A stretch of DNA of 64,000 nucleotides from Asterella californica. Lineage: Eukaryota; Streptophyta; Marchantiopsida; Marchantiales; Aytoniaceae. The stretch is taken from assembly GCA_036924285.1 (NCBI GenBank), contig JAYKYS010000017.1, positions 3,391,501-3,455,500 of the forward strand. The letters run 5' to 3'. The translations under genes and the position numbers were made by a program. Below, piece by piece: positions 34,190 to 44,108 of this stretch (position 1 is its first letter; every line of letters begins with the position of its first letter). The notes under the pieces were generated by a model. The model ran no database searches. It saw nothing but the letters and a program-made list of their open reading frames with translations, and was not told where the DNA came from.

Positions 34190-35700
34190 TTCCTAGCTTT
34201 GGTAGTAGATAATCCAACTTGGGAGCTGGTAAGCTCTTTGTCAAAATATCTGCAACCATATCCTCAATAGGACAATATCAAACTTCTATAACTTTTCCAG
34301 CGACGTGATCTTTAATGAAATGATATCTGATGTTGATATGCTTCGTACGGTTGTGGAACTTGCTAGTATCGACAAGAGCCATCGCACTTTGGTTGTCACA
34401 AATATGTACAGTGAGCTCCTTGTCATGCAATCTGACGTCAATCAGGAGTTGACATAATCAGATTGTTTTTGAATAGCTCGTGCTAAGAGCTACATACTCT
34501 GCCTCTATGCTTGACAAGGCTACTGACTTTTGTCTCTTAGAGGACCAGCTGATGGCTCCTCTAGAGTAGATGAAACAATGGTCTGATGTAAATCGTCTTG
34601 TCTCCGCATGTCCTCTCCATTCAGCATCGGAGTAACCAAACAGAGAGTAGGGTTGGGATGACTAAGCATACTCAAGGTATAAATTCAAAAAACGATGTAA
34701 CGAAAAATTCTTGATGTAACGAAAAATCCGCTTCATAGTGGCAATGTGTCTAGATCCATGACTACTCATGAACTGGGAGAATACACTAATGGGATAAGAC
34801 AAATCAAGACGAGTGCATACTACGGTCCAATTTATAGAGCCAGCTGCACTTTGATAAGGATAACTATTACAAAGTTTCTTCTCCTCTTCAGTGACACGAG
34901 AGTCGTCCAAAGAAAGTTTCTCATCTGTAACTAGAGGGGTGCTTACGAGTTTGCAGTCCTGTAAACCGAACTGAAATAGTTTCTGTGTCAAATACAGAGT
35001 TTGACTAACTCTGATACTGTCAGAAGATAGGTCACGGTTAATTTCAATGCTAACGCAACGATGGGCTAGACTGATGTCAGTCATTTTGAACCGTGAGCTC
35101 AATTTCTCTTTTACATGGGATAATAGAGTCTTGTTGCTACTGACAATCACAATGTCATCCACGTAGAGGGTAAGGATGACGAAGTGATGCAAGTAGTAAA
35201 CGTTTCCGTCTGCACCGGACTTAGTAAATCCAAGAGAAAGCAAGAATTTATTTATAATCAGATATCATTCTCTTGATGACTGCTTAAGACCGTAGAGAGT
35301 CTTAAGCAATATGCATACTTGACTGCATCCTGCTGCAGTCACTCTTTCCAGGACACACATGTAGATTTTCTTGTTAAGTGTTTCATTCAAGAACACAGTT
35401 TTAACATCCATTTGATGTACATGTAGATTATACTACGCTGAGATGGCAAGGATGAGCCGTATTGACTGAATACATACTACAGGGGAAAAAGTTCTTGTGT
35501 AATCCAGCCCGTAGATTTGAGTGAATCCATGAGCCACGAGTCTCGTCTTGTAACGAGCAATGGATCCATCGATATTAAGTTTCAACTTAAAGGTCCACTT
35601 ACATGTTATTGACGGCGTCCTTGTGGTAAGTCGGTGAGTTTTCAAGTACCGTTTGATTCGTGAGAATCCAACTCCTTCTTTATCGCTCTTCTCCATTGAT
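34190..35700 (-). pseudogene. Copia reverse transcriptase and RNase H
   Basis: The RT N-terminal half (35696-35433) has [28 protein letters not shown] and [11 protein letters not shown]. After a broken gap the second half (35243-34662) has LTLYVDDIVI (catalytic YVDD), SRFKMTDIS and the PYQSAAGSINW block. RNase H (about 34660-34480) is split by stops but keeps SSIEAEYVAL. The first half reads KWTFK where many copia RTs have KWVFK, a minor change. It would copy element RNA into DNA in cytoplasmic particles. Dead copy. Confidence 0.88.
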
Positions 35701-36256
35701 CAACATCAAGAGAAAATACTACTTTTGCGTAAGAAGTAGGTTCCATTGGCACGAGCTTGAGAACTATCATCAACGCCCGCTTGGTATTCTTCCGAGACTT
35801 CAGGATCAGCGATGAGGGCTCGTATACGTCTTTCGTTAGAGTTCCACTGTGGGGGAATCGAATGTCGAGCTGATCATCTCAGTGGAGGTGGTGCAAGGAA
35901 ATCCAATGGAGGAAGGGAGGACTCGCTGTGGGCAGGACTGGGAACACATGGTGAGCGTGGTGATGTGCGCCGAAGATAGGGATGACGCGGGCTCATGTGT
36001 TCTACAGGAGGAGAGTGATTTTGTGTATGACTAGAGGAGTGAGTACGTGAGAGACGACTACTCTCAAAGACTGTGAAATGCTTGTAGCTCCTCCTCCAGT
36101 GCCATGACTGCTAAGAACTCCTCCTCCAGATCCAAGACCAACGGAGGGGGTTGGAGCTGGACCGGCAAGAGAGAGCAAAGGAACTCCCTCTGAAGGGAAG
36201 CCGGGAAAGATGGACGGAATGTAAGTTGGGCCAGCAGAAGGAGCAGGCACAATGTG

Positions 36257-37219
36257 TTAAAAATAGACATCGATCTCAGGGGACTCTTGAGTGAGTGAGG
36301 GATTAGCAGACGGGGCGGATGTTGGAGGGAGAGTCGGAAAAAAATCATCAAAAATTACATCGCGGGAGGTGAAGGTATGACCGTCAGAATTTTTTTGAAG
36401 ACGGTAACCTTTACTCTGGCCTCTATAGCCAAGGAAGATGCACTCGTGAGAGCGATCATCGAGCTTTATGCACTCAACCTCGGAGACTTGGAAAAAAAGC
36501 ACGACAGCCAAAGACGCGCAAAAAAAAGAGATCTGGTCGTTGAGGAGTAGTGGAGGCATAGGAGTGCCAGAGTTCATAAGGTGTAGTCATAGACGAGATG
36601 GGCGTAGACGGACACCGGTTCTGGAGGAAGGTGGCGCATGTGATTGCTTCACCCTTGAAGGGTTTGATGAGGTTGGTGGTGAAAAGCATAGAGCGGACAG
36701 CATCAAGCAAGCTGCGGTTCTTGCGCTCAGCAACACCATTTTGCTGAGGTGAGTAAGAGATTGTGAATTGACTCTGGATATCGCGCTCACGACAGAAAGC
36801 GTCAAAAACAGCTGAACGATATTCCTCACCGTTGTCAGATCGCAAGGTGACAAGGAATTGACCAGGGCGCGCTCAGCAAAATCAAGATAGTCCCGGAAAG
36901 TAGCAAAACAATCACTCTTATAGTAAAGGAGGCGAGTGACAGTGTAGCGCGAGTAATCATCAATGAAGGTGATGAAATATTCATAGCCAGAAAAAGTGCA
37001 AAAGGAGATGCGATCGCTAATGTCTGAATGGACCAGTGTCAAAGGACGAGTTGAGCGGTTGGAACTGGCACGTGAGAATTTAGTGCATGCATGCTTCCCG
37101 TGTGCACAAGTTGGACAAATATCTTCAGAGAGTGGGAAGGAAGGGAGGCCAGTAACATACTTGTGGTGGCTTAGCTCGTGGACTCGGTGGTGGTTTATAT
37201 GGCCAAGTATCTTGTGCAC
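36257..37219 (-). pseudogene. Copia integrase
   Basis: The pre-integrase zinc region (37219 leftward) has HKILGHINHHRVHEL and CPTCAHGKH, the H..H..C..C set. The catalytic core has first Asp LVHSDISD, second Asp MRSDNGEEY (36845) and Glu NGVAERKNR. A deletion or frameshift near 36850 divides the core. C-terminal GYRGQSKGYRLQ (about 36460) is the usual copia FLGY..KGYR motif. It would join element cDNA to chromosomal DNA. Confidence 0.88.
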
Positions 37220-38022
37220 AAGGTAGAGAGATCGCCCGTTGTAGTAACAAGTGCACAGGGTCGAGATAACGTCAGAGGAGGAGTCCGGCTACCAGAAGTA
37301 AAACCCTGAAGGCCGTCCAAGAGGTGCGGAGAAGATCGAGATCGAGAAGATGAACTAGACGGGTCGGAATTTGTAGAGTGCAAGCCAAGAGTGGCAAAGG
37401 TGTAACACGGACCGGATGGGTTTGGTGCGGACCAAGAAGATCATGCGCCAGTGTTAAGGTCCGCGTGTTGACCGATGTGGTTCTCGGAGTGACCACAACC
37501 ACTCGGTGGAGGTCGTGTAGACCTTCAAGGATATGAGGGGACTTCCCTCTCAGTCGGAGGAGAGGCAGTCCGTGTCAGTGATCAAGCCCTGCAACGGCAA
37601 CGCGGATCTCGAGAGGACCGTGCTGCAGAGGTAGTAAGGTTGTATCTGCACACTCAGAGGTACAATGGCCCCGCTTCGGGTGCAACGGTCCCAGCCGGTG
37701 TGGAATCTGGGGGCTCTCCGCTTCCGCCGTGCGGCTGGGCATGACCCAGTGAGTCGTCACGTGGGAGTTCTCAATGACAGGAAACTCCCGGGCTGCGAGT
37801 GTCATTAAGACGTCTCGTGGTCTTGAGGGACCATGATGACCCCAAGGCGTGCGATGAAGGGCGCGGCCTTTCAAGGGGCATGGAGATAGGACCGTTAACT
37901 GATCTTTGCCAGTGTGTGTTCGTCACTTGGTGGCTGTCAACAGACGACGGAAGATCAACGATCATAGGGTGCCATGCTGGTTTCTGTGAGGGCAAGCGTC
38001 ACGTGCGGGGCAGGGGGAAGGT
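37220..38022 (-). other. Copia segment between protease and integrase, poorly conserved
   Basis: About 800 bp with no clear motif, frame-disrupted. Its place between the protease and pre-integrase regions suggests decayed polyprotein linker, perhaps with an unrecognised insertion, because copia elements usually have less spacer here. Confidence 0.4.
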
Positions 38023-39317
38023 CTACTGGTGGGGTGCGTGTCGAGAAATTACCAAGGGGTGTGTGGGTAACGAGGTAGAGCTCGGCTGAAGTGAAATTTG
38101 ACTCTCATTAGCCAAGTTTACAATTTCTATCAATCGTGGAGCAAAGATTTCAGGTGTGGGTATATGCTCCGAAAACAGAGGAGAAAAAATCCGTGAGTCA
38201 GCTGTGTGCGCTTCCTCTTGAGTGTGCACATTGTGTGGGACGAGGTTGGATCTAGACTGTGGGAAGCGGATCCTGCGCATGTTGCGATTGAAAAGAGAGA
38301 CGCTTGTCCGTTGGTATGATTGTGGTCTAGCTCGTAGGTGCAGTCTTGATCTCTGACTGGGAGGTAGAGTGTGAACTATTGGAGTCCTTCCAGCTGTAAC
38401 AACAAGTGCGGTTTGGTCAGCGATCAAAATTGAATCTTCGAGCATATAGAGATCGTCAAAGGTGGGACAAGGAGCTAGCACTTGATCAAATCTGTCCTCG
38501 AGGTGATAGAGTCTGTTGCCAATTAAACACCAGCCGTCATTGACATCAAATTGCCGAGCTGAAAATAGATTCTTCTGCAAGACGAGCACATGGAGAACGT
38601 CACGTATGTATACATGCTCACGTTGAGCAGGCGTACTTCCATCATGCCAGAACTGACAACGTGGATGGTAGTGTTATCACCGAGTAGAATCATATCGTTC
38701 TCGGTGTTTTCACTTGAGACGGGTGAGTATTCAACGAACTGTCGTCAATTATGTGCCATGTGATGTGTGGCACCCGTGTCCACATACCAATGAGAATCAG
38801 CTGTCTGCCCGATTGCAGATGAGCATTGTACCATCAGAACCTACCGAGTGTTGATATTGTTGTTCTGAGAACGACGATTTTTGTTTCTATTCTTATTTTG
38901 GTTACCAGCGTTCGAGTTTTCACTGCTGTTGAGTTTGTTCGGACACTCAGCGATGCGATGTTTGGTCTTGTTGCACTGAAAACATTTCTCGTTAGGATCT
39001 GGTGGTCTTTTGGTGACTGATTACCACCTTGTCGGTTGTCATTGTTGCGCCGGTGTTGCTATTGTGTCCTCTTGGTCGGCGTCCTGCAAACAAAGCAGTA
39101 GATGGTTCGACCAATAGCTTGCATCCTATCATTTCCTCTTTGATGAGGAAGGTGATAAGGTCTTGCAGCGAGAGATTTGAGCTTGTTCTCATCGTCTGCA
39201 AGAATAGATGGTAGTTGTTGGGCATGCTGCCCATCAATGCGAGGACTTGCTCCTCGTTGTCAACTATTAATCCAGCTGAAGTCATCTGCTGGAGGAGAAA
39301 CTTGAAGTTGTTCACGT
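38023..39317 (-). pseudogene. Copia Gag C-terminus, protease and downstream linker
   Basis: Gag continues from the solo-LTR junction at 39317 with LLQQMTSAGLIVDNEEQ and LMGSMPNNYHLFL. A perfect CCHC zinc knuckle follows at about 38990-38945 (CFQCNKTKHRIAEC). Retropepsin active site HWYVDTGATHHM lies at about 38790-38755. A TAG separates gag from protease. The next open segment (38589-38023) has KNLFSARQFDVNDGW, typical of the region after the copia protease. Confidence 0.85.
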
Positions 39318-41333
39318 TGTCATGTCGGATTTTACGTGAAGGATGTCCAGGAAAACACGAGGATCCTGGCTGTGGAGATTTAGTGCGCTGAACAGAGACA
39401 ACAAAGAGACAAACACGCACGAAAACGAACGTCGCAATATATACCAACTCTCAATGTACATACACTGCCAGTTTTTTCTCTCTAAGAACACAAAACTAAG
39501 AAACATACCAGAGCGGTTTGTAATCTGCTTCAAAACCCCTTAAAACGAGTCCCTGAATCCCAACCCAAATCCAAAACTATCGATGCGTAGCTCAAAGCAA
39601 GAGAAACTTCTCTTTGCTAACAAAAAGAGCTGCACCAGCATCACACGATTCAAACCCAAGTCCAAACAGCATCCATGTACAAACTCTTAGCTAAAGCTAG
39701 CTACCACAAGCTGTACATAACCAACCAGAACTCTAACGAACTCAAAAGGGCAAAACCCGTAGCGAAGAAACCGAAAAAAGTCTATCTGAGAACCTTTCAC
39801 CAAACGGTCTTCAGATGTCGATAGGGTCTTCTTCCTTGACTCCATTGGTCCAAAAAACCTTCAGATCCGACTCCCAACAGCCGAGATATCTCTCATTTTT
39901 TATCGCAAGTAACCGAACCTTCCAAAACTCCTCCTTGCAGCTTAAAACCGCACACACCGCTCAAACGGATTGCCTGATCTGATATCCGTCTTCTTTGGTA
40001 GGTAGATCTAGCTACCCTGAACCGAACGAGACTCCAAACAAGCCGTTTGGAGTTCTCCTTGCAAAATCGTGCAAGAAATTTGGTTGCAAGTTGTAAAAAA
40101 CTAACGTAAATCGACTCCCTGCGGCTCCAAGTCGCTCACCACACCCAACTCAACAATCCAATCCACACATGGTCTTCTCCTATGCGTAGATGAAGACTCC
40201 CTGATCGCATAGGCACCAAGAACGAAGAGCTTGGCTCACCGATCACGAAGAACAACTAATCTCAGATCGCTGACGAACAAAAATCTGACATAAGCTCTTC
40301 CCTGCGAGTCAATTTCACTAAGAACTCCCAAACCGTCCGATGAAACTTTGTATCGTCATCAATTTCCTGAAGAATTCGTTGTTCTGATCCCGATGGATCC
40401 AAGGACAACAAGTTTGGACTCTTGAACGGTCCGAACGGTCCAACTCTTCTTCACAGGTCACTAAAGCTCCCAAATCCTCTCCATGCGTCTCAATGTCTCT
40501 CAGTACATCCCCCGATCCGTCTCTTCACGAACCGTCTTGACCCACACGTAGCCTCCATAGATCTGAACCCAACGACGCCTTGCGCATTTGCATTGGATCT
40601 CCAAATCTCCTGCACCGTTCGTTAACATATCGCAGGAACAAGCTAACTCCTTAAGCAGCCCCCTTATGTCAGTCACAGTACGTACAAGTTTTCTCCAATA
40701 ATGAGGAAGCACGCCCCTTGCGTCCTTAGTATAGCGCATGGAGCTGCAAATACCCAGTCAGCAAAGTAAACTAAGGCCTAGCTTGATTTTCTCATCTTTC
40801 GAGTCAGGTAACTTCTCCACTAGACGTCCAAATGAAGTAGACAAAATACCTATGGAAAGCTTACAATGAGCTCTACACATTGATGCGATGAAAGTGAAGA
40901 TCCGAAGTCGTGCCAAAAGTCCGTAAGCTGGGACCTAGCTTGTTTTACCCATCTTTCGAGTCCCGTAACTTCTCCATTAGGCGTCCAAATGAAATAGACG
41001 AAGTGCCCATGAGAAGCTGACAACAAGCTCTACCCATTGATGCGATGAAAGTGAAGATCCGAAGTCGTGCCAAAAGCTCATAAGCTGAGGCCTAGCTTGT
41101 TTTACCCATCTTTTGAATCCCGTAACTTCTCCACTATGCGTCCAAATGAAATAGACGAAGTGTCCATGGGAAGCTGACAAGGAGCTCTACCCATCGATGT
41201 AATGAAAGTGAAGATCTGAAGTTGTGCCAAAAAGCCCGTAAGCTAAGGTCTAGCTTGTTTTACCAATGAGTGTCTCTGGAGCGATAACTATCAAAATTTG
41301 ATTTTCATGTAGGAGCCGATCCACGACACGACA
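39318..41333 (-). repeat. 2.0-kb solo LTR (L2 family) in copia gag
   Basis: 2016 bp with TGTCATGTCGGA at the left and CACGACACGACA at the right on the plus strand, flanked by ACGT (39314-39317 and 41334-41337). It is the reverse of the LTR at 56045-58217. Removing it and one ACGT restores the copia gag frame exactly (QHV then NNFKF). It carries three tandem 157-bp repeats near its U3 start. No internal element sequence remains. Confidence 0.9.
40793..41263 (-). repeat. 157-bp tandem repeats in L2 solo LTR (three copies)
   Basis: CATCTTTCGAGT-like starts at 40793, 40950 and 41107, an exact 157-bp period. Each unit holds GTAACTTCTCCACTA, GCTCTACCCATTGATG and AAGATCCGAAGTCGTGCC. The other copy of this LTR has four units (56107-56750). 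Confidence 0.85.
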
Positions 41334-41337
41334 ACGT

Positions 41338-41742
41338 GTTGGGTGATCGTCTCGTTGGGTTTCATCTTTAAAACCCACAAAAATACATCTTGGTCATCAT
41401 GTCTTGACCAGTGAAGTGTCTGATCAAGGTGGACCATGCATCGTCCGACGTAGTGCGGGACATTATATGTCTTGTCACATTGTTCTCGCAGCATTCGTTG
41501 ATTGCTGCGAGCGTATTGACGTCGCGTTGATCCCAATCCACGGTGCTGTCAGGTCCAGTAGCAGCGGGAGAGATGGGTACTGCAGTACCCTCAGGTGTCG
41601 TGGCGTGCGATCTTTGCGCATTCCTTTCCATGATGTCAAGCACACCATGAGCCCTGAGCCGCAAGGTTGTCTTGTGTTTCCAAAGCGTGAAGTACGTGTC
41701 ATCAAATTTGGCCCAACCTTGGATGTCAAAGGGGGCAGACAT
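41338..41742 (-). pseudogene. Copia Gag N-terminal part
   Basis: Starts at an ATG at 41742, with FDIQGWAKFDDTYFTLWKHK and VDWDQRDVNTLAAINECC, then DDAWSTLIRHFTGQDMM. This is the copia-type gag (UBN2-like) with its usual W and L pattern. One frameshift near 41370 passes to the frame reading LKMKPNETITQHV, which meets the solo LTR at 41334. Confidence 0.85.
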
Positions 41743-41911
41743 TCTGTATCAGATTGGTCGCTGGAACGGTAAAATTCTGTTAGCGGAGGTACAGAATCTT
41801 AGTGCGTGAAGCGTCCTTCTTGCAGCAGTTGGATAGCGTCCTCGAACTGCTCTCACCTAAGGGCCGAAGGTCTACCTAGTGCTTATGCTATTGTGCTAGT
41901 GCATCAACAAA

Positions 41912-41928
41912 GCAAAGCTCTGATATCA
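41912..41928 (-). promoter_or_regulatory. Copia primer binding site
   Basis: The minus strand reads TGATATCAGAGCTTTGC directly after the 5' LTR. It matches the tRNA-iMet complement TGGTATCAGAGC except for one base. Confidence 0.8.
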
Positions 41929-42182
41929 TGTTGGAAATGAACTCCTGATAGAATAGACTAAGGTAAAACTCTAAGTCACGACATAAGGACAGTGTGAGTG
42001 TGAGAGAGCTCCTGGAGAGAGTGTAGGCAGAACCAATCAAAATGAATTACTCAATAATGTACAATGGCCTTGGGCCTGGGATAATATAGTATTGGTCTTG
42101 ACCTTGGTGACCTTACGAAAGGTCACCACCTACTTGAACCAGTTACTATGAAAAGGTATTCATACTGTAACGTATTCTAACA
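41929..42182 (-). repeat. Copia 5' LTR
   Basis: 254 bp, TG...CA, pair of 33885-34141, followed on the right by the target duplication CTCCA at 42183-42187. Confidence 0.9.
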
Positions 42183-42646
42183 CTCCACATCCTGATCTCC
42201 AGGGTATCTGATCTTTTGAGACTTTCTCTTAGGAAAAAAGTGAAGATACAGCTTCTCCAAAAGAAGCTTCTTCGATTCTCGGTAGACTTTCACCTTCCAT
42301 CCACTCCTTCCCTGTCGGTCTTCCAGGAAGAGGCAAGTAGTACTCCCAAGTACATGCCATTTCTTTGAAATGATTGTGAGAATCTTCTCTTTCTCTTGCT
42401 CATACCTGTGGTTCTCTGATTCAGGTCTGTGAAAAACTCTCCGTCACCATTCCATTGTCCACAAGGCGACCCTTCCTTTGACAAGTACATGATTTCGAGG
42501 AGGCAGGACTGCCCAAACCTCTTTAAATCCTGTTTGGCGAGGTTCCACTCCCATGTGAAGAAGTCGAGGCCCAGTTCCTTGATGAAATGTTTGATCGCTA
42601 TTAGCTCCGCTTGTGATAACACCAACCCTCGAGGATGCATCGACAT
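42183..42646 (-). pseudogene. Diverged ORF1 relative, N-terminal part
   Basis: ATG at 42646. QAELIAIKHFIKELGLDFFT and WNLAKQDLKRFG align loosely with the N-terminal MGLSFLLLPWW region of the 48801-50633 protein. The frame meets the copia LTR at 42183 and resumes at 33884. No family assigned with certainty. Confidence 0.5.
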
Positions 42647-43140
42647 TTTGAGCTTTTGTTATGCTATATCACACATACTTGCTGTGAGTCTAAGGCTCAA
42701 TCCTTATCATGCCTTCATAGTCCAGCTTCCACTCTCAGAAGATGAATTTAGTCTTCTAGAAGACAGATATTCTAGCTTTCAAAATTCTAACAGTACTTCC
42801 TAAGTGCATCACGTCTTCCGATCTATATCTACGCAATCTAAACTAAGCAAGGCATCCCATGGATTCCTAAGAAGACAATCCATCTTGCAATTCATCCTAG
42901 TTCATAACAAAAGATGAAGAGATATTTGAGAAGCGAAGTCTACGAATCGATCAGAAGAAGACTGAGGGCTCCTCCGATGACATTGACCTCCAAGAAGACT
43001 CTGGGGACAACTTTTGATTAACTGACGTCTTCAAAAGACTTCCCGCGTCTAGGCTTCTCATCACTGATCTCACCTGTCTTTAACTTCCTACATGCAATCT
43101 AACCTCACAACAGACACTGAACATTCGCATTCTATCTTTC
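42647..43140. other. Upstream region of the diverged ORF1 relative
   Basis: About 490 bp between the ORF1-relative start and the integrase fragment at 43141. Rich in AGAAGAC/GTCTTCT motifs. It should contain the left terminus of that unit (on its own strand), but I could not fix the end or a target duplication. Confidence 0.35.
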
Positions 43141-43261
43141 GACTCCTCGCTAGATGATGTCTTGATAACCACTCGTGTTAATGAGTGACACGTCAAGAAG
43201 TATTGGGCTTAAACCGTACCTCCGATGTTTGCGAGGACGTAAACATGTGAGGGTGGGCATA
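43141..43261 (+). pseudogene. Integrase C-terminal fragment and polypurine tract, family A
   Basis: Matches 63270-63390. The last integrase codons (ACCACTCGTGTTAATGAGTG) are followed by the stop region and the purine-rich GTGAGGGTGGGCA, directly against an LTR. The rest of the gene is absent. Confidence 0.7.
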
Positions 43262-44107
43262 TGTGGTGTCCATAATTTACAAGATTGGAGATTTTTTCAA
43301 AAATTATAAGTTAATGACGTGTCTATATAATTGAAGTAACCTTATTACTTAAGATTACGCCCTGATTAGCGAGAAGATGATCTTAATGGAATTTATGAGA
43401 AGAAGTCGATTTCTTTCGAAGCCGGAAGACAGAAGACGAAAGACGCTTCCGAGAAAACAGTGACTATAGCCACGGAGAGGTACCAACCGCGCATCAACTA
43501 GATAAGAGATAAATATACCTACCGTTTAGTCACGACTGTAGTAGGTAGGTCTAGGATAGTCGAGCTAATACCTAATCGTGTAGAGAAGATACGGAAGCTG
43601 GAGGCGCATTAGCACCAGAGCACTCCTTGCTGCTTCTCGATTTAGGAATTTGCTTCGATTCAGAAATTGGATAATATCTTTGAAGGATGCAGGAGCGAAT
43701 TGAAGAGATTGAGTAGGAGAATACATCTTCCAGTCAGGAAGCGCACTCAAGATGGAAGAGTGGGAATCCTCGAGGGACCAGAAGATTAGAAATTGAGAGT
43801 CGAGGTAGAAATTGAGAGAGAGGCTTCAGAGTGCAGCAGATCAAGCTCGATTGTGGAAGCAATGTTAGCAACAGCTCAAGATTGGAGGCAGAAGCAGTAT
43901 CGTGGCAAGACATTGAAGGCGAAATCAAAGTTATGAGGTGCGTAGAAGACTGAAGGAACAATCAGAAGCGTAGCTATAGACAAATCCTGTGTGTTTGTGA
44001 GTTTGGACAGATCTTAGAACTTAGAGCAGCGACACTAGTGTAAATCTTCTTGAGGAAAGAAACTTTTATGCTACAATGGGCTAAAGGAGAAATCATGGGA
44101 CACTACA
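43262..44107 (+). repeat. Family A 3' LTR (short form, 846 bp)
   Basis: Starts TGTGGTGTCCATAATTTAC and ends GGGACACTACA. The start matches 63391 and the last 150 bp match the A2 blocks at 30548 and 61303. No ORF1 sequence is inside this form. Its right end is separated by a single T from the T-family LTR at 44109. Confidence 0.7.
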
Positions 44108-44108
44108 T

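Larger units (their letters stand above)
33885..42182 (-). mobile_element. Ty1/copia element with solo LTR inside
   Basis: Bounded by 257-bp and 254-bp LTRs (TGTTGGAAAT...ATTCTAACA) and flanked by a perfect 5-bp duplication CTCCA (33880-33884 and 42183-42187). 8.3 kb in all, about 6.3 kb without the 2-kb solo LTR at 39318-41333. The order on the minus strand (gag, protease, integrase, RT, RNase H, with integrase before RT) defines copia. All genes carry stops or frameshifts. Confidence 0.93.

Noticed and set aside
37220..38022. A separate gene inside the copia element
   Set aside because: Short frames only, no motif. Best seen as decayed polyprotein linker.
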